Notes: generated by a model not told the origin, from the sequence alone. 64,000 nt of DNA from Virgisporangium ochraceum (GCF_016863655.1 NZ_BOPH01000017.1:62001-126000); one strand, 5' to 3'; shown: positions 28,755-36,760, counted from the first letter of the stretch. Numbers and translations: made by a program.

Positions 28755-31040
28755 ATGAGCAAACAGGAAGACGATACCGCTTTCGAGAATGAAGTTCGGC
28801 GCATTGCGCGGTGGCTCTACCCCGGCACTGATGGACAGGGGGCGATGTCAATTGCGGGTCGCGAACGTGACGCAATACTAGTTAATGACGATGTCGCAGT
28901 CGCAATTGAGGCGACCGTGTCGCGGAACTCGGCGAAGGCGCGGTCGGACGCGGAAAAGCTCATCGATTCCCTCAACTACCTCAGAGCAACATATCCAGAT
29001 CGACCGGCCCAGGCATTCTTCATCACATCGAGTGAGCCGTCGGACCAACAGCGAGATGCAGTCGAAAGGGTCGCCGGACAGGCTGTGACGTGCATGTCGC
29101 TCGACGTATTTCGTAGTCGACTAGTCGATGTTGGAGAGTATCTGACTCTTCGTGACCTGGCGCCGTTCGGAAGCGCACGCGATCCTGCGGACGACCAGAA
29201 TCCAAACCCAGGCGACTATAGTCCAATCGATTTGTTGGATTTGAGGGATCAAAGCACTCACACCGTAGACGGGTTGACGGAATCGATTCGCGCCGGCAAG
29301 CGGTGGGTACTTCTCGGTGACTACGGCGCTGGGAAAAGCATGACACTTCGCGAAGTTTACTTTTCTCTCGTCCGAATGTATCGCTCCGGGACTGATTCGT
29401 ACCGTTTTCCACTGTATCTCAACATGAGGGAACATCAGGCTCAAACAGATCCTGTAGAGGCGATTGAAAGGCACGCACGGAAGATTTCCTACCCTCGTCC
29501 GGATAAACTCGTGAGAGCTTGGCGTAGTGGAATGTGCCACTTGCTAATCGACGGCTTCGATGAGATCTACTCGCCGCCACTTGCTGGTGTCAGCCGCGAT
29601 GCTGACTCTCTGCGAGAATTGAACTATCAGGCCGTGGAACTGGTGCGTGCGTTCGTGCGCGAAAGCCCGTCGGGTCCCGGGTTGGCGGTAAATGGCAGGA
29701 CTCATTACTTCGCGAGCCAAGAGGATCTTCTGACCGCGCTCGACCTAGATTCCGATACACCGATCTATAGTCTCTCGGACTTCTCTGCTGGACAGATGCG
29801 TCAGTATCTATCGCGGCATGGCTGGTCGACTGATGTCCCAGAGTGGGTACCCCGTCGCCCGCTCCTCTTAGGATGGCTCGCTTCGCGGGGACATCTACAG
29901 AGTGCCGTTGATGCGAATCATTTGTCTCCGGCTGACGGGTGGGACTGGTTGTTGGGCGTGATTTGCCGACGAGATGCCCGGGTAGAAGGTGGGATTCCGG
30001 GAGATCTTCTGCGGCAAGTGCTGGAGCGGATTGCAACCAACGTCCGACACACCGCAAACGGTCTCGGCCCGGTCTACGTCGATGATCTGAGAAGCGCTTT
30101 TCGCGATGTAATGAAATACCCGCCGAATGAGAAACAGGAAGTCCTACTTCGTCGTTTTCCGGGGCTTATCATCGACAACCCATCGACAGGAAGCAAAAGA
30201 TTCATAGACGCTGATGTAGCGCAGGTTGCACGAGCAGGTGATATCTCTCGTTACGTAATGTCACCGTCGTCTTTCCTCCTGGATTCCAAACTATGGATGA
30301 ATCTGCTTGGCCCCCTAGGTACGGCAGTATCTGCCGCGCTTCTAGAAAAGGTTCTCCAAGAGAAGGCTTCGGGGGCAATCAATCACGCCCTCACGCACGC
30401 GTCGAGGCGTCATCAAGATACGTTGGTCGTTGACCTGTTCTTCCTTGCGTTGGAACTAGATGTGACTGACTTTGACTTCCGACTCACCATTCGAGAAGTG
30501 ATTCTGCCTGAATTTCGGCTTGGTGAGGACGAGGCAAATCTTGGCAGCGTCGAGTTCCAGGACTGTATCATCGAGCGGCTCGAAATTGGAAACTATGACA
30601 ACGTCGATAAGCTTCCCAAATTTTGGGGGTGTGAATTCGTTGAGATAGACGGCGTCGCGCGTTACGACGATCTTCCGCCCCTCTTCAATGACTGCAAATT
30701 TGGTAGCTTTTCACGGGAAGCTAGTACTACAAACGCACTTGTCAATCTGAACCTTCCGCGAGGCCTTCGATTAGGACTGGTCATCTTGCGCAAGGTTCAC
30801 GCGCAAAAGGGGGCGGGGAGAAAGGACACGGCCCTAAGGAAGGGGATCCCACCACAGGAACGCCAGTATGTAAACGCCGTTCTAGACGTGTTGGCGTCCG
30901 CTAGGCTTGTCTACGCCTCGAAGCGAGGATCGGTCACGGTGTGGTTGCCGGTCAAATCTCAATACCCGCGCGTTCGAAAATGGCTGAGTTCTCCGGAAAC
31001 AGCAAGGGACGATGTCGTGGATAAGCTACGAAGCATTTGA
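28755..31040 (+). CDS. Nuclease-like/NACHT ATPase, candidate anti-phage NLR-like protein
   Basis: A 761-residue protein with three parts. Residues 1-135 resemble a restriction-endonuclease-like fold (AGRERDAILVNDDVAVAIEA, where D and E would be active-site residues, though the usual lysine is not obvious). Residues about 183-480 form a NACHT ATPase with Walker A LLGDYGAGKS (near 188-195) and LLIDGFDEI (near 263-271). The C-terminal part has a beta-rich stretch with spaced Cys/Phe (VEFQDCIIERLEIG, FWGCEFVEIDG, FNDCKFGSF). Bacterial NACHT proteins defend against phages as NLR relatives. It is cargo of the AICE, with visibly lower G+C than the transfer genes. GAGGGG precedes ATG 28755. Confidence 0.85.
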   Translation: MSKQEDDTAFENEVRRIARWLYPGTDGQGAMSIAGRERDAILVNDDVAVAIEATVSRNSAKARSDAEKLIDSLNYLRATYPDRPAQAFFITSSEPSDQQRDAVERVAGQAVTCMSLDVFRSRLVDVGEYLTLRDLAPFGSARDPADDQNPNPGDYSPIDLLDLRDQSTHTVDGLTESIRAGKRWVLLGDYGAGKSMTLREVYFSLVRMYRSGTDSYRFPLYLNMREHQAQTDPVEAIERHARKISYPRPDKLVRAWRSGMCHLLIDGFDEIYSPPLAGVSRDADSLRELNYQAVELVRAFVRESPSGPGLAVNGRTHYFASQEDLLTALDLDSDTPIYSLSDFSAGQMRQYLSRHGWSTDVPEWVPRRPLLLGWLASRGHLQSAVDANHLSPADGWDWLLGVICRRDARVEGGIPGDLLRQVLERIATNVRHTANGLGPVYVDDLRSAFRDVMKYPPNEKQEVLLRRFPGLIIDNPSTGSKRFIDADVAQVARAGDISRYVMSPSSFLLDSKLWMNLLGPLGTAVSAALLEKVLQEKASGAINHALTHASRRHQDTLVVDLFFLALELDVTDFDFRLTIREVILPEFRLGEDEANLGSVEFQDCIIERLEIGNYDNVDKLPKFWGCEFVEIDGVARYDDLPPLFNDCKFGSFSREASTTNALVNLNLPRGLRLGLVILRKVHAQKGAGRKDTALRKGIPPQERQYVNAVLDVLASARLVYASKRGSVTVWLPVKSQYPRVRKWLSSPETARDDVVDKLRSI

Positions 31041-31563
31041 TTCGATGTCCGGCCCGAGCGTCATCCGGTTCGACGGGTCACGCTGGCTCGTCTCGAGATT
31101 CCCGTTCCATGGCGACTGACTGCCGAATTTTTCTCTATTAGATCAAGGGCCGCGCTCCGCGCGGCCTGGCGCGGTAACCCGGCCCGGCGGTCATCCGCCC
31201 CGGCTGCCTGCGGCGCCGGGGCGGGAAGCCGCCTGACGGGCCGGCTAGCCGCGCCGGAGTTCGACCCCTACAGGGGTGCGTCGCGACGGTCGCTAGTTCG
31301 GCCGCCACCGTCTCGCACACGGGCAATGGCTGCCGCGCCGCTTCGCGGCTTGCCACCGAATCAACGTCCCCGGCCGCCGTCGAGTTCGACAACGACCAGG
31401 ACTGACGCAGCAGCCTCCGCCGCCCAGCGCCTTCACGCCGCCGCCGGGCGCCAAGGACACCGAGCCTGGCGTGATGGCCCCTACGGTGACCTCTCGACTT
31501 GGACCAGGCAAGATGTTTCGAAGGGCCTCCCCCGGAATGGCGTCCAAATATCAATGACCCTTA
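31041..31563. other. Intergenic 523 bp between convergent genes, no supported gene
   Basis: Holds the hairpin at 31148-31166 and several further G+C-rich inverted repeats. Frames present are short and lack ribosome sites or recognisable motifs. Composition switches sharply from AT-richer (to about 31135) to very G+C-rich. Confidence 0.6.
31148..31166 (+). terminator. Hairpin after NACHT gene
   Basis: GGCCGCGC and GCGCGGCC form a perfect 8-bp stem with loop TCC, about 110 bases after the NACHT stop. No U-tract follows, so terminator function is only likely. Confidence 0.45.
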
Positions 31564-32757
31564 CTAAGCCTCACGTAGCCGCCAGCGATCGAGGCTTATC
31601 ACATTGTCGGGCTTTGGCGTCGGCGGCCCGACCGATTCTGGTTGATTCACTTTTGGGCGCTGTCCACTGATCATGGAGGCGACCAGGTCGGCTGGCCAAA
31701 TGCCCGACATTTGAGCTACCGCGTGCGGAACGGCGATTCCGAGGCAGCGCTCCATCCAAGTAACCAACAGTCGTGGGCGTTCTATCTCTCGCGCATCCCA
31801 GCCAGGTTCGTCTCTTCCCCAGCTTCTGCCAGTGGCCGAATTCATGCGGGTATAGAGTTGGCGCCGCAGCGTCTCGAATCTTTCTGCATCAACCAAGTTG
31901 TTGGCGTGTAGGTGTGTGATTAGCGCTCCGAGCGAGATGCCCCAACGCAATTTGACCTCAGTTAACGAGGCAAGAGTGACATGCGCGGGGAGCTCCTTAC
32001 GGACGGCTGACGCGGGCGCAAGTAGCTCGCTCGCAAAGGCGCTGGCCTGATTCTCAGAATCGGGTGTTAGTCCGCGACTATGTAGGGTGATGTGTCCAAG
32101 TTCATGTGCCACCGTCCATCTCACTCTTTCCCAGGACGGATTCGCCCGGAGCACGGTCACGGGCCGATCAGCGTGCTCCCCGACTCTGGTGGAATAACCG
32201 AGGTGCTTTTCTGTGACGGCATCAAGGGCGAGGTCTTCGGGATCATGGATTGCCATTCGCTGAATATTGCCGCGCACGATGACCGGAACGCCTGCTCGTT
32301 CCATGAGGTGTATCAAGTGCGGGATAGGCTGATCGTCCGGCAAGCTCAGTGCCCGACGGACTTCCTTTCCTGCTTCGGCCATGGACGTATCGGCCGGGAG
32401 CGTGGGTATCTTTACGGCTGGCAGCCGATGTCGGCCATCCAGCCACTCAAGGACTTCGCCGACAGCCCGTGCGAACTCGGCTAGGTACGCCTTTTCCTTT
32501 TTTGGTGTTGCCACAGGTGCACGAAACAGGAGGTCGTCAATCGTGACAGGCGGTGGAGGCGGCTCAAGGAAGTATTTTTCCGGAAACTGTAGGAGGCTGC
32601 TAATAATAGCGAGTTGTTCAGGATCAAGGAACGCGCGCTCGGAATATTCGAGACGCGTTTGTTTTGACGCTGGCCACCCAAGTTTCGTGGCGACCTCCGA
32701 CGATTTCATACGTCGGAGAGTGCGGGCAGCGCGAACTCGATCACCGAAGACGTTCAC
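31564..32757 (-). CDS. XRE regulator fused to ImmA/IrrE metallopeptidase
   Basis: The 397-residue protein has an N-terminal XRE helix-turn-helix (RVRAARTLRRMKSSEVATKL), then a helical linker, and a zinc peptidase with RWTVAHELGHITLHS (HExxH) followed by SENQASAFASELLAP with the downstream Glu ligand. COG2856-type proteins cleave repressors or act as antitoxins. I use GTG 32757; GTG 32763 is equally possible, and no clear ribosome site is seen. It is downstream of and co-directional with the 223-aa gene; together they look like a two-gene toxin-antitoxin or defence module. Confidence 0.82.
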   Translation of the reverse strand: MNVFGDRVRAARTLRRMKSSEVATKLGWPASKQTRLEYSERAFLDPEQLAIISSLLQFPEKYFLEPPPPPVTIDDLLFRAPVATPKKEKAYLAEFARAVGEVLEWLDGRHRLPAVKIPTLPADTSMAEAGKEVRRALSLPDDQPIPHLIHLMERAGVPVIVRGNIQRMAIHDPEDLALDAVTEKHLGYSTRVGEHADRPVTVLRANPSWERVRWTVAHELGHITLHSRGLTPDSENQASAFASELLAPASAVRKELPAHVTLASLTEVKLRWGISLGALITHLHANNLVDAERFETLRRQLYTRMNSATGRSWGRDEPGWDAREIERPRLLVTWMERCLGIAVPHAVAQMSGIWPADLVASMISGQRPKVNQPESVGPPTPKPDNVISLDRWRLREA

Positions 32758-32803
32758 TAGCACGGCTTGCCACCAACTGTTTTGAAGTTGGAAGCCGCGA
32801 TCA

Positions 32804-33475
32804 CTATGCCAGGTCGTCGCCCGTGTCCTCGTTCGGGAACTCGTCGTCCCATCCAAGATCGATTGCTGGCGGCGGTGTCTTCCTCGCATAGAGCGCGGCA
32901 GAACCGATCGGAATTTCTAGCTTGCCGAATATCCGCGGCGTTTCCTTGTCCCGTTCTAGCGCTCCGAGCCACGCCTTGCGTAACGACTCGGTGCCCGGGT
33001 CGGCATCCCAGAGCACCGCCGGCTCCCAGGAGGAGGCGATCCAGTTGAGACCGAAGAGCGTGTCCTCTTCTGGGTGAGTCACAGGGATGAGGGCGTCGTC
33101 GGGCTTGACAACCGCAGCGAGTTCTGTCCGGTTTCGCCGGGGATGTTTCCGAACGCGTATCGGCGTGTCCGCCGGATCGATCAGGAGGACGGAGCAGTTC
33201 GCTCCCTCCTTGACACGGAGCTTTGCTTTCTTGAATTCGTCCAGCTCCGAATGCCAAAGGACCAGATTCCTGACGTTGGTGGCCAACACCACGCCGCGGA
33301 GCTTGTGTGGCGGAAACTTCGGCCTGCTCTGCGCGTACGTCTCCTGGATGGAGGCGTCCAGAGCCGCCGTCACGTACAGCAGCGCCTCGCCGTTCCGGTC
33401 GTGGATCACTTCTAGGATCTGACCGATGCGCGGGTGTAGGTCCACGCCTGAAATTTTGCACGCCAGGACCTCCAT
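32804..33475 (-). CDS. Partner gene of XRE-ImmA protein, 223 aa, unknown
   Basis: From ATG 33475 the protein is mixed alpha/beta with HPRIGQILEVIHDRNGEALL, RGVVLATNVRNLVLWHSELD, an acidic C-terminus (DLGWDDEFPNEDTGDDLA) and no recognised catalytic motif. It ends 46 bases before the XRE-ImmA gene. A perfect 21-bp palindrome lies 35-55 bases upstream of its start. Two-gene pairs of an ImmA-type protein with an unknown partner occur as toxin-antitoxin and phage-defence modules. That role is inferred here. Confidence 0.6.
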   Translation of the reverse strand: MEVLACKISGVDLHPRIGQILEVIHDRNGEALLYVTAALDASIQETYAQSRPKFPPHKLRGVVLATNVRNLVLWHSELDEFKKAKLRVKEGANCSVLLIDPADTPIRVRKHPRRNRTELAAVVKPDDALIPVTHPEEDTLFGLNWIASSWEPAVLWDADPGTESLRKAWLGALERDKETPRIFGKLEIPIGSAALYARKTPPPAIDLGWDDEFPNEDTGDDLA

Positions 33476-33509
33476 GCGCAAGTAGTAGTGGCTCCATAAC
33501 GCGGTCGGT

Positions 33510-33530
33510 TGTGTTCGAACAAGCTGTTCG
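33510..33530. promoter_or_regulatory. 21-bp perfect palindrome, probable XRE operator
   Basis: Arms GTTCGAACA and TGTTCGAAC are exact inverted copies around AGC. Each arm itself contains the small palindrome TTCGAA. It lies just before the 223-aa gene and XRE-ImmA operon, the natural place for autoregulation by the XRE domain. Confidence 0.65.
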
Positions 33531-33678
33531 AACGGTGAACGTACCTCATGATCGATGTGTGCTTCGGCTACTAGTGACCAATCACCACAAAGTGGAGTGC
33601 CGGATCGGTGACGGAAGCCTGCCTGCTTCGGCCAGGTTCGAGGTAACGACAAGCGTCTCGGATTGGTACCGTCGAGGC

Positions 33679-33855
33679 ATGAGTCAGGCGACCCCGGACC
33701 AGACCCAGCCGACGTCCAACGCGGAGCGGCTGCGCCTAGCCATGGGGTGGGAGCGGCTTCCCGAGATGAGCCCCGAAGAGCGGGAGAAGTTCGACGCCGA
33801 CCAGCGTCGCTTCGATGAGGAGATCCGCCGCTTCTACGCCGACCCCGCCGCGTGA
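33679..33855 (+). CDS. Small helical protein, putative antitoxin of PIN pair
   Basis: The 58-residue protein from ATG 33679 is charged and helical (SNAERLRLAMGWERLPEMSP, EEREKFDADQRRFDEEIRRF). Its stop overlaps the GTG of the PIN-like gene by 4 bases, the usual antitoxin-toxin coupling. No DNA-binding motif is obvious, so the antitoxin role is inferred from arrangement. Confidence 0.55.
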   Translation: MSQATPDQTQPTSNAERLRLAMGWERLPEMSPEEREKFDADQRRFDEEIRRFYADPAA

Positions 33856-34214
33856 GCGAGGCCCGCGTACTCGACCACACCGCGATCATCGCTCTGTTCC
33901 AGGGCAACGACCAGGTGTTCCGGCTGTGGCAGCAGGCCGACGAAGGCGAGTTCACCCTTGTGATGCCGGCCGTCGCGGTGGCCGAGGCCAACAACGTGAT
34001 CGGTGCGACCAGCGACGCTTGGCGGCCCTTGCTCGACGCCGTCCGGGTTGAGGTGACCCCGCTGGACCAGTCGACCGCCATCGACACCGCGACCGGCATC
34101 GGATCGCTGATCGTCCGCCACGTGCTCCACGAAGCCCGGGAGATCCGGGGCGGCATCGTTACCGGCGCACCGTGGCAGTACCCCGCCGGCGTCGTACCGA
34201 TCTGGACCATCTGA
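33852..34214 (+). CDS. PIN-domain-like protein, putative toxin
   Basis: The 120-residue protein has VLDHTAIIALFQGNDQVF with an Asp in the first PIN position, FTLVMPAVAVAEANNVIG with the Glu of the second, and LDQSTAIDTATGIG in place of the third acidic region. This is a VapC-like layout, although the C-terminal half is divergent. PIN toxins are Mg-dependent RNases. It is the last gene before the right attachment site, where it could stabilise the element. Confidence 0.65.
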   Translation: MSEARVLDHTAIIALFQGNDQVFRLWQQADEGEFTLVMPAVAVAEANNVIGATSDAWRPLLDAVRVEVTPLDQSTAIDTATGIGSLIVRHVLHEAREIRGGIVTGAPWQYPAGVVPIWTI

Positions 34215-34260
34215 CTTCTCCCTCCCGACGGCAGTTCGCTGGAGTGGGCCGGCATGATCA

Positions 34261-34281
34261 TCGGGCACACTTTGGGCACAC
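34261..34281 (+). repeat. Integrase arm-type repeat, right copy
   Basis: Exact copy of 16476-16496. It lies about 107 bp inside the right core repeat. The remaining stretch 34282-34387 contains no gene. Confidence 0.65.
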
Positions 34282-34387
34282 CTGAGCCTGGTAACGGCTG
34301 TAAGACGTCGGCAGGCGATGACGAGTAACTCGCAGGTCGGGCCGTCTATTCGACCGATTTCTATGGGCTTGATCCGGCCTCGCGGAG

Positions 34388-34415
34388 TAGGGGTTCAAGT
34401 CCCCTCGTCTCCACT
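34388..34415 (+). other. attR core of the AICE (28-bp repeat)
   Basis: Identical to the left core at 16408-16435 and to the 3' end of tRNA-Ala. No tRNA 5' part precedes it, so this is the displaced copy. Confidence 0.92.
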
Positions 34416-34417
34416 CT

Positions 34418-34640
34418 TCACCGCCACAACCAGGCGACGCCGCGTCGGCGCTCCTGGCAATGCCACCACTGGACGTAAGTCTCCAGCGTGATTCGCGGGG
34501 TCGTGTGGCGCAGGAGCCGCCGCTGGGCGGCCTGCGGTTCCCGCAATTCGTGCTCTGCGGTGTGGCGTGGAAGTGCCGCACTGCGTCCTCCTGGGTGGCC
34601 GGCCAAGGGCTTGGAGTTCGCACCGGATAGTGGCTGAGTT
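34418..34640 (-). pseudogene. C-terminal remnant of a second AICE integrase
   Basis: Immediately outside attR, the minus strand encodes LLRHTTPRITLETYVQWW (same region as LLRHKSLGITLEIYVHWW of the element integrase) followed by a basic tail and a stop at 34418. Upstream, an AVRHFHAT segment corresponding to the HxxR box is in a different frame. Only the C-terminal third survives, at the position relative to the att core where an integrase would sit, so an older element once occupied this tRNA-Ala site. Confidence 0.75.
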
Positions 34641-34709
34641 CGTCGCCGGACGGGATGACGGTGTTGCGTCGCCGGTCGGCTAAGTCGGCGGGTTTGTACG
34701 GCCTCCAGG

Positions 34710-34753
34710 TTCGACCGGGCCTCGACCGGGCCTCGACCGGATCTCGACCGGGC
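34710..34753 (+). repeat. Four tandem 11-bp repeats (CTCGACCGGGC)
   Basis: Units at 34710-34720, 34721-34731, 34732-34742 and 34743-34753 differ by one or two bases. They lie in the non-coding stretch between the integrase remnant and the next chromosomal gene. Confidence 0.7.
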
Positions 34754-34864
34754 CGTCGGCTGACAGTGTCGAGCGGGCGTACGGGCTCGACTCGCACCGG
34801 TCTTCACTGGATCTCCTCGATATCGACCCGGGTTGTGCTTGCTGAGCGGGCACCATCGTCGATT

Positions 34865-35344
34865 GTGGGGATTCCTTGCTCGCTCCGGTGGCTGCCCGTT
34901 CCGGCCGGGATGGTGGGCGTCGCCCTCGGCTTGTATCTGCCGCTTGGGGTTTACGACCTTGGGCATCCCGAAGTGTTCGACCCGGGCAGCCCGGACATGA
35001 CCGGGGCGGTGGCGGTCCTGGCGGGGATGGGGCTCACCGTCGGGGCGTTGGTGGGTGCGCCGGTCGTCATGGTGGTGTTCGCGCTCGGCACCGCCCGGGT
35101 GCGTCGGGGGAGTCGGCGGTGGCATGGCGTCATGGTGTTCTGCTGCGTCCCCGGCGTGCTGGTTGGCTTCTCGTTGGGAAGAGCGGCCATGTCGTCGGCC
35201 GTCTGGGGCGCCCCGCAGGCGCCGGCCTGGCATGGCGCGCTCCTCACGGCCCTGCTGCTGCTCTACGCGGCCGGCTCCATCGGGAGTGCCATCGCACTGC
35301 TGATGCCGCAGACGTACCGGTACCTGCGTGCCGGGGTCAGATAG
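34865..35344 (+). CDS. Multi-span membrane protein, about 159 aa
   Basis: Four hydrophobic segments are visible, the last three being AVLAGMGLTVGALVGAPVVM, WHGVMVFCCVPGVLVGFSLG and ALLTALLLLYAAGSIGSAIA. The start is uncertain: GTG 34865 gives a charged N-terminus before the first helix, ATG 34910 would truncate that helix. The frame stays open further upstream, but that part is repetitive and unlikely to be coding. First gene of the ordinary chromosome after the integrated elements. Function unknown. Confidence 0.55.
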   Translation: MGIPCSLRWLPVPAGMVGVALGLYLPLGVYDLGHPEVFDPGSPDMTGAVAVLAGMGLTVGALVGAPVVMVVFALGTARVRRGSRRWHGVMVFCCVPGVLVGFSLGRAAMSSAVWGAPQAPAWHGALLTALLLLYAAGSIGSAIALLMPQTYRYLRAGVR

Positions 35345-35345
35345 C

Positions 35346-35474
35346 GGTGGACAAGGCTTGGGACAGCCTGTGGACAACGCATCGAAGTCGGTGCACAGGG
35401 CGGTTCACAACCTGTGGACGAGTGGTGGGGCTTCTCGGTCATCGCGGGATTGAACTGCCAATACGGTGTCCACA
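35346..35474. promoter_or_regulatory. Cluster of four DnaA-box-like sites
   Basis: TGTGGACAA at 35369-35377 is a perfect reverse complement of TTGTCCACA. GGTGGACAA (35346-35354), TGTGGACGA (35413-35421) and GTGTCCACA (35466-35474) each differ by one base. They lie in a gene-free stretch (35345-35545), consistent with an origin-proximal DnaA-binding locus. Confidence 0.55.
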
Positions 35475-35545
35475 GGCTGGGGGTGGGGGATCCCGGGTTC
35501 GTGCGTGTCGTTCGTGCCCCGAAAAGACGGGGATAAGCTGGCACC

Positions 35546-35827
35546 GTGCTCCAGGTACTGAGCACCATCTGGGCCGCGGGCTGGCTCTGGGCCAGCCTGC
35601 CCGCCCAGGACATGGTCTCGCTCACCGCCGCCGCGGCTGTGGCCGTGCTTGCGGTCCTGGCCGCCGGCGCTCTGCGCCGGGCCGCCGTTGTCGGCGGCGG
35701 GTCGTACGGGGTCCGTACCGGGGTGGTGGTCGCCCGGAGGTGGACCTACGCCGTCCCCAAGATTGGGGACCCGGATGCGGCCGGGCGGGCGCGACCGCGC
35801 GCGCCCACGGCGGACCCGGCCGCGTAG
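35546..35827 (+). CDS. DUF6412 family membrane protein
   Basis: The 93-residue protein has one or two hydrophobic segments (IWAAGWLWASLPA and LTAAAAVAVLAVLAAGAL, about 23-42) and a C-terminal polar tail. To my knowledge DUF6412 genes commonly sit beside a short YidC paralogue, which is the case here. GTG 35546 is the start. A role in membrane-protein insertion is only suggested by the neighbour. Confidence 0.7.
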   Translation: MLQVLSTIWAAGWLWASLPAQDMVSLTAAAAVAVLAVLAAGALRRAAVVGGGSYGVRTGVVVARRWTYAVPKIGDPDAAGRARPRAPTADPAA

Positions 35828-35911
35828 CAGTCGCTTTTCCCCAGATACCGGTACACCGCGCCTGCGCGTGGCCTTCCGTGCTGTCCACAGCCGACAACCC
35901 GGAGGTTCGCG

Positions 35912-36562
35912 ATGTCCCTGACCATGCCCACGTTCGGGCCGCTCGATGCGGCGGCCGACGTTGCCTACGACCTGCTCTCCCGGCTCGCCGCGGCGCTCGC
36001 GCCGATCGACGGCGGTGCGGCGACCGTGCTCGCGATCGTGTTGTTCACCGCGGCCGTGCGGTTCGCGCTGATACCGCTGTCGAAGCGGCAGGTGCGGGCG
36101 GCAAAAGCGCAGGCCGACCTGCTTCCCCGCGTGCGTGACCTGCAGCAGAGGTACCGGACGCAACCAGAGCGGCTCCGGACGGAGCTCGCCCGCCTGTACG
36201 CGGAGGCCGGCACGAACCCGCTCGCCCCGTTCCTGCCCGCGCTCCTGCAGGCGCCCGCCTTCATCGTGCTGTACCACGTGTTCACCGGCACCGGAGCGCT
36301 GCTCTCGACCACGCTGTTCGGCGTACCGCTCACCGCGCAGGGACTGGCCGCCGGATGGGTGCTCGCCGGCCTGGTGGGTGCGCTGCTCGCGGTCGCGACG
36401 GTGTCGGCGCGGCGATCGGTGCGGTCCGGGCAGCCGCGGTGGACCCTCGCACTGCCGTACCTGACGGTGGTGCCGGCCGTGTTCATGCCGGTGGCAGCCG
36501 GGTTCTACCTGCTCACGTCGGTGACCTGGTCGGCCGTGGAGCAGGTGGTGCTACGGCGTTAG
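35912..36562 (+). CDS. YidC/Oxa1-family membrane insertase, short paralogue
   Basis: The 216-residue protein has the YidC core: TVLAIVLFTAAVRFALIPLS with the conserved Arg in the first core helix, then SKRQVRAAKAQADLLPRVRD and LARLYAEAGTNPLAPFLPAL, and three further membrane helices ending near residue 210. It lacks the long N-terminal extension of the housekeeping YidC. It probably inserts membrane proteins. It ends in a 4-base convergent overlap with the small gene at 36559. Confidence 0.85.
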   Translation: MSLTMPTFGPLDAAADVAYDLLSRLAAALAPIDGGAATVLAIVLFTAAVRFALIPLSKRQVRAAKAQADLLPRVRDLQQRYRTQPERLRTELARLYAEAGTNPLAPFLPALLQAPAFIVLYHVFTGTGALLSTTLFGVPLTAQGLAAGWVLAGLVGALLAVATVSARRSVRSGQPRWTLALPYLTVVPAVFMPVAAGFYLLTSVTWSAVEQVVLRR

Positions 36563-36720
36563 CCGCTCTCGGGGGAGACCTGCGGCGTCTGCTCCCGCTG
36601 ACGCCGCCGGTCGGCCTCGAGCATGCCGTCGCGCACGGCCAGCCGGATCACCCAGTAGAAGCCGTACAGCGCGACCCCGGTGAAAACCAGGCCAATGAGG
36701 GAAGTAAGCGCTGAGCCCAT
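36559..36720 (-). CDS. 53-residue single-span membrane protein
   Basis: From ATG 36720 the product has one membrane helix (LIGLVFTGVALYGFYWVIRL) and a charged tail (RDGMLEADRRRQREQ). Overlaps the YidC stop on the opposite strand. Similar small proteins are common in actinobacteria; function unknown. Confidence 0.6.
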   Translation of the reverse strand: MGSALTSLIGLVFTGVALYGFYWVIRLAVRDGMLEADRRRQREQTPQVSPESG

Positions 36721-36760
36721 CACTTGACGGTAATTGGCCGGCCGCTATCTGTCATGCCGA

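Larger units (their letters stand above)
16408..34415. mobile_element. AICE (pSAM2-type integrative conjugative element)
   Basis: Bounded by identical 28-bp repeats at 16408-16435 and 34388-34415 that comprise the 3' end of tRNA-Ala. It contains int, xis, RepSA-like rep, SpdB-like and FtsK-like transfer genes, a Pra-like activator and KorSA-like GntR regulators, the defining AICE set. The accessory right part carries a NACHT gene, an XRE-ImmA module and a PIN toxin pair. The integrase is frameshifted, so autonomous excision is doubtful. Confidence 0.93.

Noticed and set aside
31138..31554. Possible coding frames between the NACHT and XRE-ImmA genes
   Set aside because: Arg/Pro-rich frames without ribosome sites or motifs in hairpin-rich sequence.
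33852..34214. Antibiotic-resistance or transfer function for the last AICE gene
   Set aside because: Acidic residues and size fit a PIN-type protein better; nothing supports the other roles.
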